A stretch of 64,000 nucleotides of DNA from Ferrovibrio sp. GTDB taxonomy: Bacteria; Pseudomonadota; Alphaproteobacteria; Ferrovibrionales; Ferrovibrionaceae. A program made the translations under genes and the position numbers. Each line of letters begins with the position of its first letter. Position 1 is the first letter of the stretch. The notes below the pieces were generated by a model that made no database searches, was not told where the DNA came from, and saw only the letters and a list, made by a program, of their open reading frames with translations. This document shows, in pieces, positions 28,181 through 37,341 of this stretch. Location of the stretch: the NCBI RefSeq assembly GCF_017994015.1, contig NZ_JAGOLP010000005.1, positions 1 to 64,000 of the forward strand, written 5' to 3'.

Positions 28181-28729
28181 CTACCAAGCCACCAAGCCGT
28201 GGTCGTGTACTATCGCCATGGCTTCGGGCGGCACACGATCGCCAAACAATACAGCGTTGTGGCAGCCATAACGGGCCGATGGCACGATCAAACCATCGAA
28301 TTCCAGGAAATGCGCCACTTCGCCAATCTGCTGCGTGCGCGGATATTCCTGTGATTTATCCTGATAGGATAGCCGGCCATATCTGCTCACATCCAAGCCG
28401 AGGGCTGACAGCGCATCCAGGTCGAGCAGCTTCAGCGCCCGGCCGACACGAACCTGAAGTTCAAACAGCTTGTATCTTACCCTGCTCGGCATCACCGGCT
28501 GGCCGCGCATCAGGTGAAAGCGCATTTCCTCTATCGCCCCCTGACGTTCCAGCGACGTGTAAAGCACATCAAAGCTGCCATCATCCCATCGGCCACCCGA
28601 GGCGCTGAAACGCAGGGGGTCACGCCCTTCGCGGACGATGCGCCAGACCGGGCCTGCATATTCGACCGGCGCAATGGCTTCCAGCGCATCAATCAGCGCA
28701 TTGTCCCGCCTCGGGATGGCATTCGCCAT
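28181..28729 (-). CDS. RES-domain toxin of a Res-Xre toxin-antitoxin module
   Basis: A 182-residue protein with the RES core: VWRIVREGRDPLRFSASGGRWDDGSFDVLYTS, then AIEEMRFHL (the conserved Glu), and a C-terminal FDGLIVPSARYGCHNAVLF. Characterised RES toxins degrade NAD+ or ADP-ribosylate targets and stop growth. The conserved Arg, Tyr and Glu residues are visible. It lies 2 bp after the antitoxin stop on the same strand, in the standard antitoxin-toxin order. Toxicity here is inferred from family and context. Confidence 0.9.
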   Translation of the reverse strand: MANAIPRRDNALIDALEAIAPVEYAGPVWRIVREGRDPLRFSASGGRWDDGSFDVLYTSLERQGAIEEMRFHLMRGQPVMPSRVRYKLFELQVRVGRALKLLDLDALSALGLDVSRYGRLSYQDKSQEYPRTQQIGEVAHFLEFDGLIVPSARYGCHNAVLFGDRVPPEAMAIVHDHGLVAW

Positions 28730-28731
28730 GG

Positions 28732-29070
28732 TCAGAGGTAAACGTCGTTATCCAGGCGATCCAGCACCGCCAGCACTTCAATCGTGCGGCCCTGGTTTAT
28801 CAGGTCAATCGCCCGCTCGCCGTTCAATTGCGGATGCAGCGCGTAAAGCCAGGTGCGGATTTCCTCCGGGGCATAAAACTCCTGCAACCGCCCGACAACA
28901 TAATAGAGATCAGATAGCACCAGCTCATTCTTCGGCTGCGGCTTGATATCGCCGGCTTTCCAGCGCGATACGGTGGCCTTGGACACCGCCGTTATATTGG
29001 CGATATCTGCACCCTTCAGGCCGCCAACCTTGCCCAATTCATCAATATATCGGACCACGGTTCCCAGCAT
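28732..29070 (-). CDS. Xre/MbcA/ParS-type antitoxin
   Basis: A 112-residue antitoxin preceding the RES toxin. The N-terminal half has a helix-turn-helix (LKGADIANITAVSKATVSRWKAGD). The C-terminal half, YAPEEIRTWLYALHPQLNGERAIDLINQGRTIEVLAVLDRL, is the toxin-binding MbcA/ParS/Xre domain. It probably binds the inverted repeat 31-67 bp upstream of its start to repress the operon. The pair is next to rpsA but has its own promoter region. Confidence 0.9.
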   Translation of the reverse strand: MLGTVVRYIDELGKVGGLKGADIANITAVSKATVSRWKAGDIKPQPKNELVLSDLYYVVGRLQEFYAPEEIRTWLYALHPQLNGERAIDLINQGRTIEVLAVLDRLDNDVYL

Positions 29071-29100
29071 GACGCCTCCGGTGCGGGCAAGTATTGCGGC

Positions 29101-29137
29101 ATATCGGTTTCACAAATCGTAATTAAGAAACCAATAT
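29101..29137. promoter_or_regulatory. putative operator of the Res-Xre operon
   Basis: ATATCGGTTTC (29101-29111) and GAAACCAATAT (29127-29137) form an 11-bp inverted repeat matching at 10 positions, separated by 15 bp. The centres are 26 bp apart, about two and a half helical turns, 31-67 bp upstream of the antitoxin start. This fits binding by an Xre dimer or tetramer. Confidence 0.6.
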
Positions 29138-29173
29138 GCAATATCAAGCGCCGTTTCTCGGCCCAAGGCAAAC

Positions 29174-29206
29174 AAAAAAAGCCCCGGCGGATCGCTCCGC
29201 CGGGGC
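29174..29206 (-). terminator. rho-independent terminator of rpsA
   Basis: An 11-bp perfect stem (GCCCCGGCGGA/TCCGCCGGGGC) around TCGC, followed on the minus strand by seven T residues. It lies 25 bp beyond the rpsA stop and insulates the toxin-antitoxin operon. Confidence 0.9.
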
Positions 29207-29230
29207 TTCGTTTAGCCGAACAGGCTGGGA

Positions 29231-30967
29231 TCAGGCGTCTTCGCCGTCCTTCTTGGCGGCCTTGGCGCGGTTCATCGCAGCGCCCAGGATGTCGCCGAGC
29301 GAAGCGCCCGAATCGGCGGAACCATACTGTTCCATCGCTTCACGCTCTTCCTCGATCTCGCGCGCCTTGACCGACAGGCTCAGCTTGCGGGCCTTGCCGT
29401 CGATGGTGACGATCTTGGCGTCGATCTTGTCGCCCACCGAGTAGCGATCCGGGCGCTGCTCGTCGCGATCACGCGACAGCTCAGCCTTGCGGATATAGCC
29501 CTGCACGCCGTCGCCGACGCTGACCGTGATACCGCGCGGATCAACCGCCGACACGGTGCAGGTGACAACGTCGCCCTTCTTCAGGCTGCCGAGCGACTGG
29601 AACGGATCGTTGGCGAGTTGCTTGATGCCGAGCGAGATACGCTCCTTCTCGGTATCCACATCGAGCACCTGGGCCTTGACGATCTGGCCCTTCTGATACT
29701 CCTTGATGGCTTCTTCGCCAGCCTTGTTCCAGTCGAGATCCGACAGATGGACCATGCCGTCGACCTGACCGTCGAGACCGATGAACAGACCGAATTCGGT
29801 GATGTTCTTGATCTCGCCTTCGATGATCGAACCAATCGGATGCTTGTCTGCGAAGGCGTCCCACGGATTGGCCAGGCACTGCTTGAGGCCCAGGCTGATA
29901 CGGCGCTTGGCCGGATCGACTTCCAGGATCATCACTTCCACTTCCTGAGAGGTGGAAACGATCTTGCCCGGATGGACGTTCTTCTTGGTCCAGCTCATCT
30001 CTGAGACGTGCACCAGACCTTCGACGCCCGGCTCCAGCTCCACAAAGGCGCCGTAGTCGGTGATGTTGGTGACGCGACCGATGAACTTGGCCGTGACCGG
30101 ATACTTCGACTTCACGCCTTCCCACGGATCGGCTTCGAGCTGCTTCATGCCGAGCGAGATGCGCTGGGTTTCCGGATTGACGCGGATCACCTGCACCTTG
30201 ACGGTCTGGCCGATGGTCAGCACCTCGGACGGGTGGTTGACGCGGCGCCAGGCGATGTCGGTGACATGCAGCAGGCCGTCCACACCGCCGAGATCAACGA
30301 ACGCACCGTAATCGGTGATGTTCTTGACCACGCCGTCGAGGATCTGACCTTCCTTGAGGTTGGACACCAGTTCCGAACGGGCCTCGGCGCGGCTCTCTTC
30401 GAGCACGGCGCGGCGCGACACCACGATATTGCCGCGGCGGCGATCCATCTTGAGGATCTGGAACTGCATCGGGTTGCCCATCAGCGGGCCGACATCGCGC
30501 ACCGGGCGCACGTCAACCTGGCTGCCGGGCAGGAAGGCCACGGCGCCGGACAGGTCGACGGTGAAGCCGCCCTTGACCTTGCCGAACAGGATGCCTTCGA
30601 CGCGCAGATTGGCGTTGAACGCCTGTTCCAGCTTTTCCCAGGCTTCTTCGCGGCGGGCCTTGTCGCGGCTGATCACCGCTTCGCCCATGGCGTTTTCGAT
30701 ACGCTCGAGGTAGACCTCGACCACATCGCCCACCTTGATCTCGGCCTGCTGGCCGGGACCGGCGAATTCCTTCATCGAAATGCGGCCTTCGCACTTGAGG
30801 CCAACATCGATCAGGGCAAAATCATTCTCAATCGAGACCACGACGCCCTTGACCACGGAACCTTCCATGGAATTGGACGTGCTGAACGATTCATCCAGCA
30901 ACGCGGCAAAGTTCTCGACTTCCAGCTGCTCCATCGGTTGGGCGGCAGCGGCGCTACGTTTAGCCAT
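29231..30967 (-). CDS. rpsA: 30S ribosomal protein S1
   Basis: mRNA-binding ribosomal protein needed for translation initiation on structured leaders. The 578-residue product contains six S1 OB-fold repeats, visible as recurring I-x-x-Y-G-A-F-V/I-x-L and G-L-x-H-x-S/T segments (e.g. NITDYGAFVDLGGVDGLLHVTDIAW and NITDYGAFVELEPGVEGLVHVSEMSW). AGGAG lies 6 nt before the ATG. It lies downstream of cmk, a classic order; the usual downstream ihfB is absent, replaced by the Res-Xre module. Confidence 0.98.
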   Translation of the reverse strand: MAKRSAAAAQPMEQLEVENFAALLDESFSTSNSMEGSVVKGVVVSIENDFALIDVGLKCEGRISMKEFAGPGQQAEIKVGDVVEVYLERIENAMGEAVISRDKARREEAWEKLEQAFNANLRVEGILFGKVKGGFTVDLSGAVAFLPGSQVDVRPVRDVGPLMGNPMQFQILKMDRRRGNIVVSRRAVLEESRAEARSELVSNLKEGQILDGVVKNITDYGAFVDLGGVDGLLHVTDIAWRRVNHPSEVLTIGQTVKVQVIRVNPETQRISLGMKQLEADPWEGVKSKYPVTAKFIGRVTNITDYGAFVELEPGVEGLVHVSEMSWTKKNVHPGKIVSTSQEVEVMILEVDPAKRRISLGLKQCLANPWDAFADKHPIGSIIEGEIKNITEFGLFIGLDGQVDGMVHLSDLDWNKAGEEAIKEYQKGQIVKAQVLDVDTEKERISLGIKQLANDPFQSLGSLKKGDVVTCTVSAVDPRGITVSVGDGVQGYIRKAELSRDRDEQRPDRYSVGDKIDAKIVTIDGKARKLSLSVKAREIEEEREAMEQYGSADSGASLGDILGAAMNRAKAAKKDGEDA

Positions 30968-30995
30968 ATTGTCTCCTGAATACCCCAGATGTTGG

Positions 30996-31051
30996 TGCCT
31001 GCCGACGGCGCCAGGGCTTATCCTGGGGCATGTCGCGGGGTGGTGCAGGCA
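30996..31051 (-). promoter_or_regulatory. structured rpsA leader (nested hairpin)
   Basis: TGCCTGC (30996-31002) and GCAGGCA (31045-31051) pair perfectly. Inside, CCAGG (31011-31015) and CCTGG (31022-31026) form a second stem. The structure lies 29-84 bp upstream of the rpsA ATG. S1 autoregulates through its own leader in enterobacteria; a similar role here is inference. Confidence 0.4.
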
Positions 31052-31106
31052 GTCCGGCGCAGACGCGGCGACGGAGAGAGTTTGGGTTAAACCGCCCGGG
31101 GCGGCG

Positions 31107-31757
31107 TCAGCGCCCCAGAACCCGGGCTACAATATCAGCCGCAGCCTGGGCGGCGGCATCTATAGCCAAATCGGATGTATCGAGCAAGAGGGCATCGTCG
31201 GCCGGCTTCAAGGGCGCCGTGGCGCGGGCGCTGTCCTGGGCATCGCGGCGGCGCAGATCGGCCAGCACGGTGGCGAAATCCGCTGCTGCGGCGCCATCGC
31301 GGGCCAGCAATTCCTGGTGTCGCCGTGTGGCGCGCACAGTATCGCTGGCAGTGACGAACAGCTTTACGTTCGCATTTGGGCAGACCACAGTGCCGATATC
31401 GCGGCCATCCAGCACCGCCCCGGCTGCGCCGCCCGGCGGATGCGCGGCGTAGTTGCGCTGATAATGCAGCAAAGCGGCCCGAACCCCCGGCACCGAAGCC
31501 ACCTTGGAAGCCGCCAGCCCCACCGCCTCGCTGCGTAGATCGGCGGCCACCAGATCCTCGGCCGTCAGCCCCTCGGCCGTATCGGCGGCAAAGCCGTCAT
31601 CGCCCGGATCGCCGCCCAGTCGCAGCACCTTGGAACCAACTGCCCGATAGAGCGCGCCGGTATCGAGATAGGCAAAACCAAAGCGCGCGGCGAGTTTGCG
31701 CGCCAAAGTGCCTTTGCCGGCCGCCACCGGGCCATCTATCGCCACCACAAAAGCCAT
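31107..31757 (-). CDS. cmk: cytidylate kinase
   Basis: Phosphorylates CMP and dCMP. I start it at ATG 31757 (MAFVVAIDG, 216 residues), with GGAG 6 nt upstream; the ATG at 31769 overlaps that site. Walker A is [19 protein letters not shown] and [22 protein letters not shown] are the family signature segments. It is followed 139 bp downstream by rpsA. In many relatives aroA precedes cmk, but here a chemoreceptor gene diverges instead. Confidence 0.96.
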   Translation of the reverse strand: MAFVVAIDGPVAAGKGTLARKLAARFGFAYLDTGALYRAVGSKVLRLGGDPGDDGFAADTAEGLTAEDLVAADLRSEAVGLAASKVASVPGVRAALLHYQRNYAAHPPGGAAGAVLDGRDIGTVVCPNANVKLFVTASDTVRATRRHQELLARDGAAAADFATVLADLRRRDAQDSARATAPLKPADDALLLDTSDLAIDAAAQAAADIVARVLGR

Positions 31758-31769
31758 AACACGCTCCAT

Positions 31770-32076
31770 TATGCTATCGCCGCTGTGTATATCAGGGCGC
31801 TAGACGTTGAAATACTCAGACAATAGCCATGAACAAAACGCATGGCAGCCAGCGACTCTTTGCAATTGCCGCTAGGGCATCATTTGAGCATTTTCGCGCC
31901 AGACCACAACCGGCATTCGCGATTCTTCGCGGATGACGGGTGGCCGTCCTCCGCGGGAAGGGGGGCGCATAGAGCGCCGATGGGATGGCGAAGCGATACC
32001 GTCGCCATCCAGCCACATCGGCATTCCTTTCTGCTATTGTAGCCGCCTTCTAGAATTTGGAAGGCCGGGGGAAGTC
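31770..32076. other. 307-bp intergenic region between cmk and the chemoreceptor
   Basis: No convincing gene is present. It holds the divergent promoters of cmk and the chemoreceptor and two hairpins. One is at 31928-31955 (CGCGGA/TCCGCG outer stem, GACGG/CCGTC inner stem). The second is at 31983-32010 (GGATGGCGA/TCGCCATCC around 10 nt). Either could be a terminator fragment or an intergenic repeat; I see no tRNA. Confidence 0.6.
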
Positions 32077-34194
32077 ATGCGCCTGTTATCCCGTTTCAGC
32101 ATTGGTGTGCGGATTTTTGTTGTACTCGGCCTGATGGCCGCACTCACCATTGGCGTCAGCGTCATGGGCGTGAACGGCCTTGACCGCTATGAGGCGCAAT
32201 CCAACACCATGACCGCAGTGTCTGAACGCGCCATGCTGAGCCTGAAGACCAATGCCCTGGTCAACCAGATGGTGGGCGATACCCGGGCGGTCTACACGGC
32301 GCGCAATGCAGATGAAATGAAAATCTATGCCACCGATTTAGCCAAGGTGATCAAGGAAACCGAAGCCCTGGTGGACGTGTGGCAGAGCAAGGTGCCGCCG
32401 GAAAGCCTGGAGGCCTTTGACAAGCAGGTGAAGCAGCCGCTGGTTGCCTTCATCAAGAGCCGCCAAGCCATCGCCAAGGTGGCTGATGAAGAAAGCCCGA
32501 TCAGCGCCCAGCTGGAAGCCGACCGCGAGGATTACCGCGACCTGCGCCTGAAGATTGCCGCCACCCTGGTTACGGTAAGCGACCGCAATGCCAAGTCGGT
32601 GGAGGAGATGAATACGGCGCTCTCGGTGTTTTACAACACCCAGCGCCCCACCATGATCTGGGGTTCGGCGGCCGGCCTTGTGGTGGTTCTGGCCCTGGCC
32701 CTGCTGATTGTGCTGGCCACCATCACCCGGCCGATTGGCGGCATCACGGCGGCGATGCGCCAGCTTGCCACCGGCGATCTGGAAACCCGCATCCTCGGCG
32801 CCGAGCGGCGCGACGAGATCGGCGCCATGGCCAAGGCGGTTGGTGTGTTCAAGGATAATATGGTGGCGCGTGCCGAAGCCGAGGCTCAGATCGAGGCGCA
32901 GCGCAGCGCCGATGAAACCGCCCGCGCCGAGCGTGCCGCCCGTGAACAATCCGCCATCACCGAGATCAGCCAGCTTTGCGACCGCATCGCTGCCGGCGAC
33001 CTGAACAGCCGGCTTGACGAAGCCGGCAAGGAAGGTTTCCTGCTCAGCATGAGCCAGCAGCTCAACAGCCTGGCCGCCATGCTGCAAACCATGACCGGCG
33101 AATTGGCCAGCATCACCTCGGCACTGGCCGAAGGCAGCCTCGACCGCAATGTGACCGGCGACTATGCCGGTGTGTTCGGCGAATTGAAGCAGAGTGTGAA
33201 TGGCATGGCCGCCACCTTGCGCGATTTCGCCACCCGGCTCGGCACCGCCACCCATGCGGTGCGCGATGCCTCGTCGGAGATTTCCGCCGGCAGCCAGGAT
33301 CTGGCGCAGCGCACCGAAAGCCAGGCTGCCAGCATTGAGGAAACCGCCGCCTCGATGCAGGAGATCACCGCCACGGTGAAGCAGAATGCCGAAAATGCCC
33401 AGGCCGCCAACCAGCTTGCCACCACGGCGCGCGAGACCGCCAATAAGGGCGGCAGCATTGTGGGCGAAGCCGTGCGCGCCATGGCCGGCATTGAGGACAG
33501 TGCCCGCAAGATTTCCGAGATCATGGCCCTGATCGACGAAATCGCCTTCCAGACCAACCTGCTGGCGCTGAATGCCAGCGTGGAAGCGGCCCGCGCCGGT
33601 GAAGCGGGCAAAGGCTTCGCCGTTGTGGCGCAGGAAGTGCGCAGCCTGGCGCAGCGTTCCGCCGGTGCCTCAAAGGATATCAAGAGCCTGATCGGCCAGT
33701 CCAACAGCCAGGTGCGCCAGGGTGCCAGCCTGGTGCAGCAGGCCGGCGCCAGCCTGGAGGATATTGTCAGCGCGGTGAAGAAGGTGGCTGATATCGTGGC
33801 CGAGATCGCTGCCGCCAGCCAGGAGCAGGCCACCGGCCTGGACCAGATCAACACCGCCGTGGCCAGCATGGATGAAACCACCCAGCGCAACGGCGCCCTG
33901 GTGGAAGAAACCTCGGCTGCCGCGCAAGCCCTGTCGAGCCAGGCCGAACAGCTTTCCAGGCTGGTGGCCTTCTTCCGCCTTGGCAACAGCGCCGGCAAAC
34001 CCGCCGCTGCTGCACAGCCTGCTATCGCAGCCAAGACAACCTATGCCGCCAAGCCGGCAGTGCTGCACAAGCCCGCCACCCTGCAAAAGCCTGCCGCAGC
34101 AGCGCTGAAGCGCCCGGCGCTGAAAGTGGCCGGCGGCACCACCGTCGCTGCCGCCGCAAGGCCGGCCGATGATGGCGAATGGGCCGAATTCTGA
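32077..34194 (+). CDS. methyl-accepting chemotaxis protein
   Basis: A 705-residue transmembrane chemoreceptor, started at ATG 32077 with GGGGGAAG upstream. TM1 is about residues 9-30, followed by a roughly 160-residue helical sensor region (four-helix-bundle type), TM2 about 195-215, and HAMP ([23 protein letters not shown]). A second HAMP-like stretch follows ([12 protein letters not shown]), then the signalling domain with hairpin tip [22 protein letters not shown]. The protein ends in EWAEF, which fits the xWxxF pentapeptide that tethers CheR/CheB, after an Ala/Pro/Lys-rich linker. cheW is directly downstream. Confidence 0.95.
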   Translation: MRLLSRFSIGVRIFVVLGLMAALTIGVSVMGVNGLDRYEAQSNTMTAVSERAMLSLKTNALVNQMVGDTRAVYTARNADEMKIYATDLAKVIKETEALVDVWQSKVPPESLEAFDKQVKQPLVAFIKSRQAIAKVADEESPISAQLEADREDYRDLRLKIAATLVTVSDRNAKSVEEMNTALSVFYNTQRPTMIWGSAAGLVVVLALALLIVLATITRPIGGITAAMRQLATGDLETRILGAERRDEIGAMAKAVGVFKDNMVARAEAEAQIEAQRSADETARAERAAREQSAITEISQLCDRIAAGDLNSRLDEAGKEGFLLSMSQQLNSLAAMLQTMTGELASITSALAEGSLDRNVTGDYAGVFGELKQSVNGMAATLRDFATRLGTATHAVRDASSEISAGSQDLAQRTESQAASIEETAASMQEITATVKQNAENAQAANQLATTARETANKGGSIVGEAVRAMAGIEDSARKISEIMALIDEIAFQTNLLALNASVEAARAGEAGKGFAVVAQEVRSLAQRSAGASKDIKSLIGQSNSQVRQGASLVQQAGASLEDIVSAVKKVADIVAEIAAASQEQATGLDQINTAVASMDETTQRNGALVEETSAAAQALSSQAEQLSRLVAFFRLGNSAGKPAAAAQPAIAAKTTYAAKPAVLHKPATLQKPAAAALKRPALKVAGGTTVAAAARPADDGEWAEF

Positions 34195-34210
34195 GCCGGA
34201 GGAAAACAGC

Positions 34211-34726
34211 ATGAACGAGATCACCAACGGCCATAACGCTTCGGACCACGGCAATGCCGGCGATGCCAATCTGCCGCATGACTATCTGACCTTTGCCATC
34301 GCCAGCGAAATCTATGGCATCGACATCCTGACCGTGCGCGAAATCCGCGGCTGGACCCAGGAAAACCCGCTGCCCAACGCGGCGCCGCATATGCGCGGCG
34401 TGATCAACCTACGCGGCGAGGTGGTGCCGATCCTGGACCTGCGGCTCAAGCTGGGCGCGCAGGCCGAGGCGCCGAGCCATACCAATGTGGTGATCGTGGT
34501 GGCGGCGGCCGACAATGTCTGCGGCCTGCTGGTCGATTCGGTTTCCGACATATTGTCGTTGCTGCCAAAGGACATGCAGCCAGTGCCGGCCACCGCACTG
34601 ACTGGCGACCATGCCTATATCGCGGCGCTGGCAACCCGCGACGACCGCATGGTGTCACTGCTCGACCCGGTGCAATTGCTGGGCGCACGCCCTGCTCTGC
34701 CGGCCCTCACCAGCCAGGCCGCCTAG
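34211..34726 (+). CDS. cheW: chemotaxis coupling protein
   Basis: Links receptors to the CheA kinase. The 171-residue product starts at ATG 34211, with GGAGG 8 nt upstream and 16 bp after the receptor stop. After a 25-residue polar N-terminus comes the CheW fold: YLTFAIASEIYGIDILTVREIRGW, then HMRGVINLRGEVVPILDLRLKLG, and NVCGLLVDSVSDILSL. No CheA or CheY is nearby, so this unit must plug into an array encoded elsewhere. Confidence 0.96.
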   Translation: MNEITNGHNASDHGNAGDANLPHDYLTFAIASEIYGIDILTVREIRGWTQENPLPNAAPHMRGVINLRGEVVPILDLRLKLGAQAEAPSHTNVVIVVAAADNVCGLLVDSVSDILSLLPKDMQPVPATALTGDHAYIAALATRDDRMVSLLDPVQLLGARPALPALTSQAA

Positions 34727-34735
34727 GCATCAGCC

Positions 34736-36427
34736 ATGCCCAATCTTGGTTCCATCCGCTCGTTGCAGCGAGCGGCGCTGGTGGTGTTTACCCTGCTGGT
34801 GCTTGCCGGCATCTGGGGCGCCACGGCACAGCGCATCTTGTTGCACCGCACACAACTGCGCCAGTATGCCGAGCGCGAGCTGCATGGCGCGCAGAAAACC
34901 CTGCATGCCCATATGCGCCGCACCCTGGAAGGGGTGCTGGTGCTGATGGCCGGCACCAATCTGCGCCTGAGCGAAAACCAGCAGACCCTGCCTGAACTGA
35001 TCGACGCGCTGCGCCGATTGCGACAATTCGACCCCGATCCGGCCGATATCGGCTTTGTTGGCCATGATCGCCAAATCTGGCGCCTCAGCGTGGGCCCCGG
35101 GCATACCGCCGATGTGGCTAACCGCGATTACGTTGCCGCCCTGGCCCAGGCCGAGCCAGGCACGGTTTATGTTGCTGCCGTCACCCATAGCCGGCTATCG
35201 GGCCGGCAAATCCTCACCCTGGCGATGAAGGCACTGCCGAATGGCTATGGCGTCGACATCGTCATCGGCGCCGTGCCGGTGGACCATTTCACTGCCGCCT
35301 ATAGCGACCTGCTGCTTTCCGCCCCCACCTATATCGGCATCCTGCGCCAGGATGGCTATGTGCTGCATATGGCACCCGATCCCAGAGGTGTGGTTGGCAG
35401 TTATCTGAATGATGGCTATCTGGAGGCCCTGCGCCTGCGCAAGGGCAGCAGCGGCGTGGTGCAATATGATAATGGCCAGAGCGTGGAACGCCTGCTGGCC
35501 GGCTATGCCATGCTGGAGCGGCTGCCGTTAACAATATTCGTTGGCCTTGACCTTGCCGAGCTGGATGCCCGATGGCGCCACGGCCTGCGCCGCCCACTAC
35601 TGCTCGCCAGCCTGGCTACCCTGCTGTGCCTTGGCTTCATGGCCTTGCTGCTGCTGCTGATGCGGCGCCGCGATACCGAAGCGGCGGAATTGCACCGCGC
35701 CTTGCTGGCAGCCGAGGCCGCCAATAATGCCAAGCGGCAATTCATGGCCCGCATGAGCCATGAATTGCGCACGCCGCTGAATGCGATCCTGGGCTTTTCC
35801 GAAGTGCTCGCCACCGGCATTCTGGGGCCGCTGAGCCAAACCTATCGCGGCTATGGCCGGGATATTCACCGCAGCGGCCAGCATCTGCTGGGCCTGGTGA
35901 ACCAGGTGCTGGAAATCGCCAAACTGGAAGCCGGCGCCATGCCGCTGGAGGAAAAGCCCTGCCTGTTGGGCGACCTGATCGGCGAGGCCGTGTGCATGAT
36001 GCAATCTGCCGCTGATAAAAAGCGGCTGCGGATCCACGTTGGCCCACTGCCGCCCGCGCGGCTGCAAGCCGATCCGCTGCTGCTGCGCCAGATGCTGCTG
36101 AACCTGCTGTCCAATGCCGTGAAATACAGTGATCCCGGCGGCTGCATCGCCATCTCGGTCGCCACACAGCCGGATGGCCTAGCAATCTGTGTCAGCGATA
36201 CCGGCCAGGGCATCGCCGAGGAGCGCAAGCAGCATATCTTTGAGCCTTTCGGCCATGGCAACGCATTGCTGGCACGGCCGGATGATGGCTTTGGCCTAGG
36301 CCTGCCGATTGTGCGCGCGCTGATCGAACTGCATGGCGGGCGCATCGAGCTGCGCTCGGCGCCCCGTCAGGGTACCGAGGCAACCCTGCTGTTTCCGCGG
36401 CAGCGCGTCATTCCCATTGCCGCATGA
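34736..36427 (+). CDS. Cache-domain sensor histidine kinase
   Basis: A 563-residue inner-membrane kinase. TM1 is at about 13-32, an extracytoplasmic double-Cache-like sensor at about 33-285 (containing IGFVGHDRQIWRLSVGPG and ANRDYVAALAQ), and TM2 at about 287-309. The HisKA dimerisation helix has phospho-acceptor His342 in MSHELRTPLNAILGF. The catalytic domain has N-box NLLSNAVKYS, DTGQGI and GFGLGLPIV boxes. It follows cheW by 9 bp, so it is co-transcribed with the receptor genes. No response regulator gene is adjacent. Confidence 0.92.
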   Translation: MPNLGSIRSLQRAALVVFTLLVLAGIWGATAQRILLHRTQLRQYAERELHGAQKTLHAHMRRTLEGVLVLMAGTNLRLSENQQTLPELIDALRRLRQFDPDPADIGFVGHDRQIWRLSVGPGHTADVANRDYVAALAQAEPGTVYVAAVTHSRLSGRQILTLAMKALPNGYGVDIVIGAVPVDHFTAAYSDLLLSAPTYIGILRQDGYVLHMAPDPRGVVGSYLNDGYLEALRLRKGSSGVVQYDNGQSVERLLAGYAMLERLPLTIFVGLDLAELDARWRHGLRRPLLLASLATLLCLGFMALLLLLMRRRDTEAAELHRALLAAEAANNAKRQFMARMSHELRTPLNAILGFSEVLATGILGPLSQTYRGYGRDIHRSGQHLLGLVNQVLEIAKLEAGAMPLEEKPCLLGDLIGEAVCMMQSAADKKRLRIHVGPLPPARLQADPLLLRQMLLNLLSNAVKYSDPGGCIAISVATQPDGLAICVSDTGQGIAEERKQHIFEPFGHGNALLARPDDGFGLGLPIVRALIELHGGRIELRSAPRQGTEATLLFPRQRVIPIAA

Positions 36428-37163
36428 TGGCGGCAATCGAGCCATCCGCCTGCATCTGCGCCAGCGCCACAGCCAGCCTTTCGGCGATCCCCGGCCGATC
36501 ACGCGGCACAGCGATATAGCGCGCCACGCGGTCAAACGGCTTGGCCAGGAAACGAATGGTGTCACGCACGCCTTCCTGCTGCGCCAGATAGGCCAGAGTG
36601 ACCCGATCACCGATAATGGCATCCACCCGGCGCGCTGCCAGCATGCGCAGCAGCAGCCGGTTGTCGCCTGCCGTATTCTCCTTGCGCAGAAAACTGGCCT
36701 GATCAAACGCCTGGCCATAGGTGTAACCCTGCACCACGCCGATGCTGAAAGGCTGAAAATCCTCCAGCCGTTCCCAGTCGCTGATACCATCCAGCGGCAC
36801 GGCAAAAACCGTCTCGCCAAACCGGAACGGCCCGATCATGTGGTATTTCTCAAAACGATCCGGCCGGCCGACAAACTGGAACGCGGCATCAACGCGGCCC
36901 TGTTCCAGCAATTGCTGCACACGATTCCACGGCGCCGGCTCAAAACGCGGCTCGGCACCGGCGCGGCGCACCAGGGCGGCGACGATCTCCACATCCATGC
37001 CCGAGAGCTTGCCGGCATCAAGCCAGCTATAGGGCGGGAATACGCTGTCCGACGCGATGCTCCAGGTTTCGCCGACCGGCCCGGATTGGGCATGGCCGGG
37101 CGATGGCCACAAGCCAGCCAGCAACACATGCAGCGCGAACAGGGCGGTGGTGAGGAGGTGCAT
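36408..37163 (-). CDS. periplasmic substrate-binding protein (SBP_bac_3 type)
   Basis: A 251-residue secreted protein with signal peptide (MHLLTTALFALHVLLAG... cleaved after GHA). The mature sequence follows the polar amino-acid binding fold: FPPYSWLDAGKLSGMDVEIVAAL near the start, GRVDAAFQFVGRPDRFEKYH in the middle, and ARRVDAIIGDRVTLAYL further on. No ABC permease or ATPase is nearby, so it may act alone or with the adjacent sensor kinase. Its 3' end overlaps the convergent histidine kinase gene by 20 bp. Ligand unknown. Confidence 0.85.
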   Translation of the reverse strand: MHLLTTALFALHVLLAGLWPSPGHAQSGPVGETWSIASDSVFPPYSWLDAGKLSGMDVEIVAALVRRAGAEPRFEPAPWNRVQQLLEQGRVDAAFQFVGRPDRFEKYHMIGPFRFGETVFAVPLDGISDWERLEDFQPFSIGVVQGYTYGQAFDQASFLRKENTAGDNRLLLRMLAARRVDAIIGDRVTLAYLAQQEGVRDTIRFLAKPFDRVARYIAVPRDRPGIAERLAVALAQMQADGSIAAIMRQWE

Positions 37164-37341
37164 TTTTCCGACCGTGTTTTCACCCCCGAGATTAACCAGC
37201 CAGCTATCCCCGTCCAGTGAAATCGCCCCAGGCTTGGCCACGGCGTGACAATTCCGCTCAACTCCCCCTTGCGGCTTTCTCATTTGCACAAAAACGCGGC
37301 AACGCGTATGTCCAGCGCTATCCACAGCAAGGAAGCCGCGC

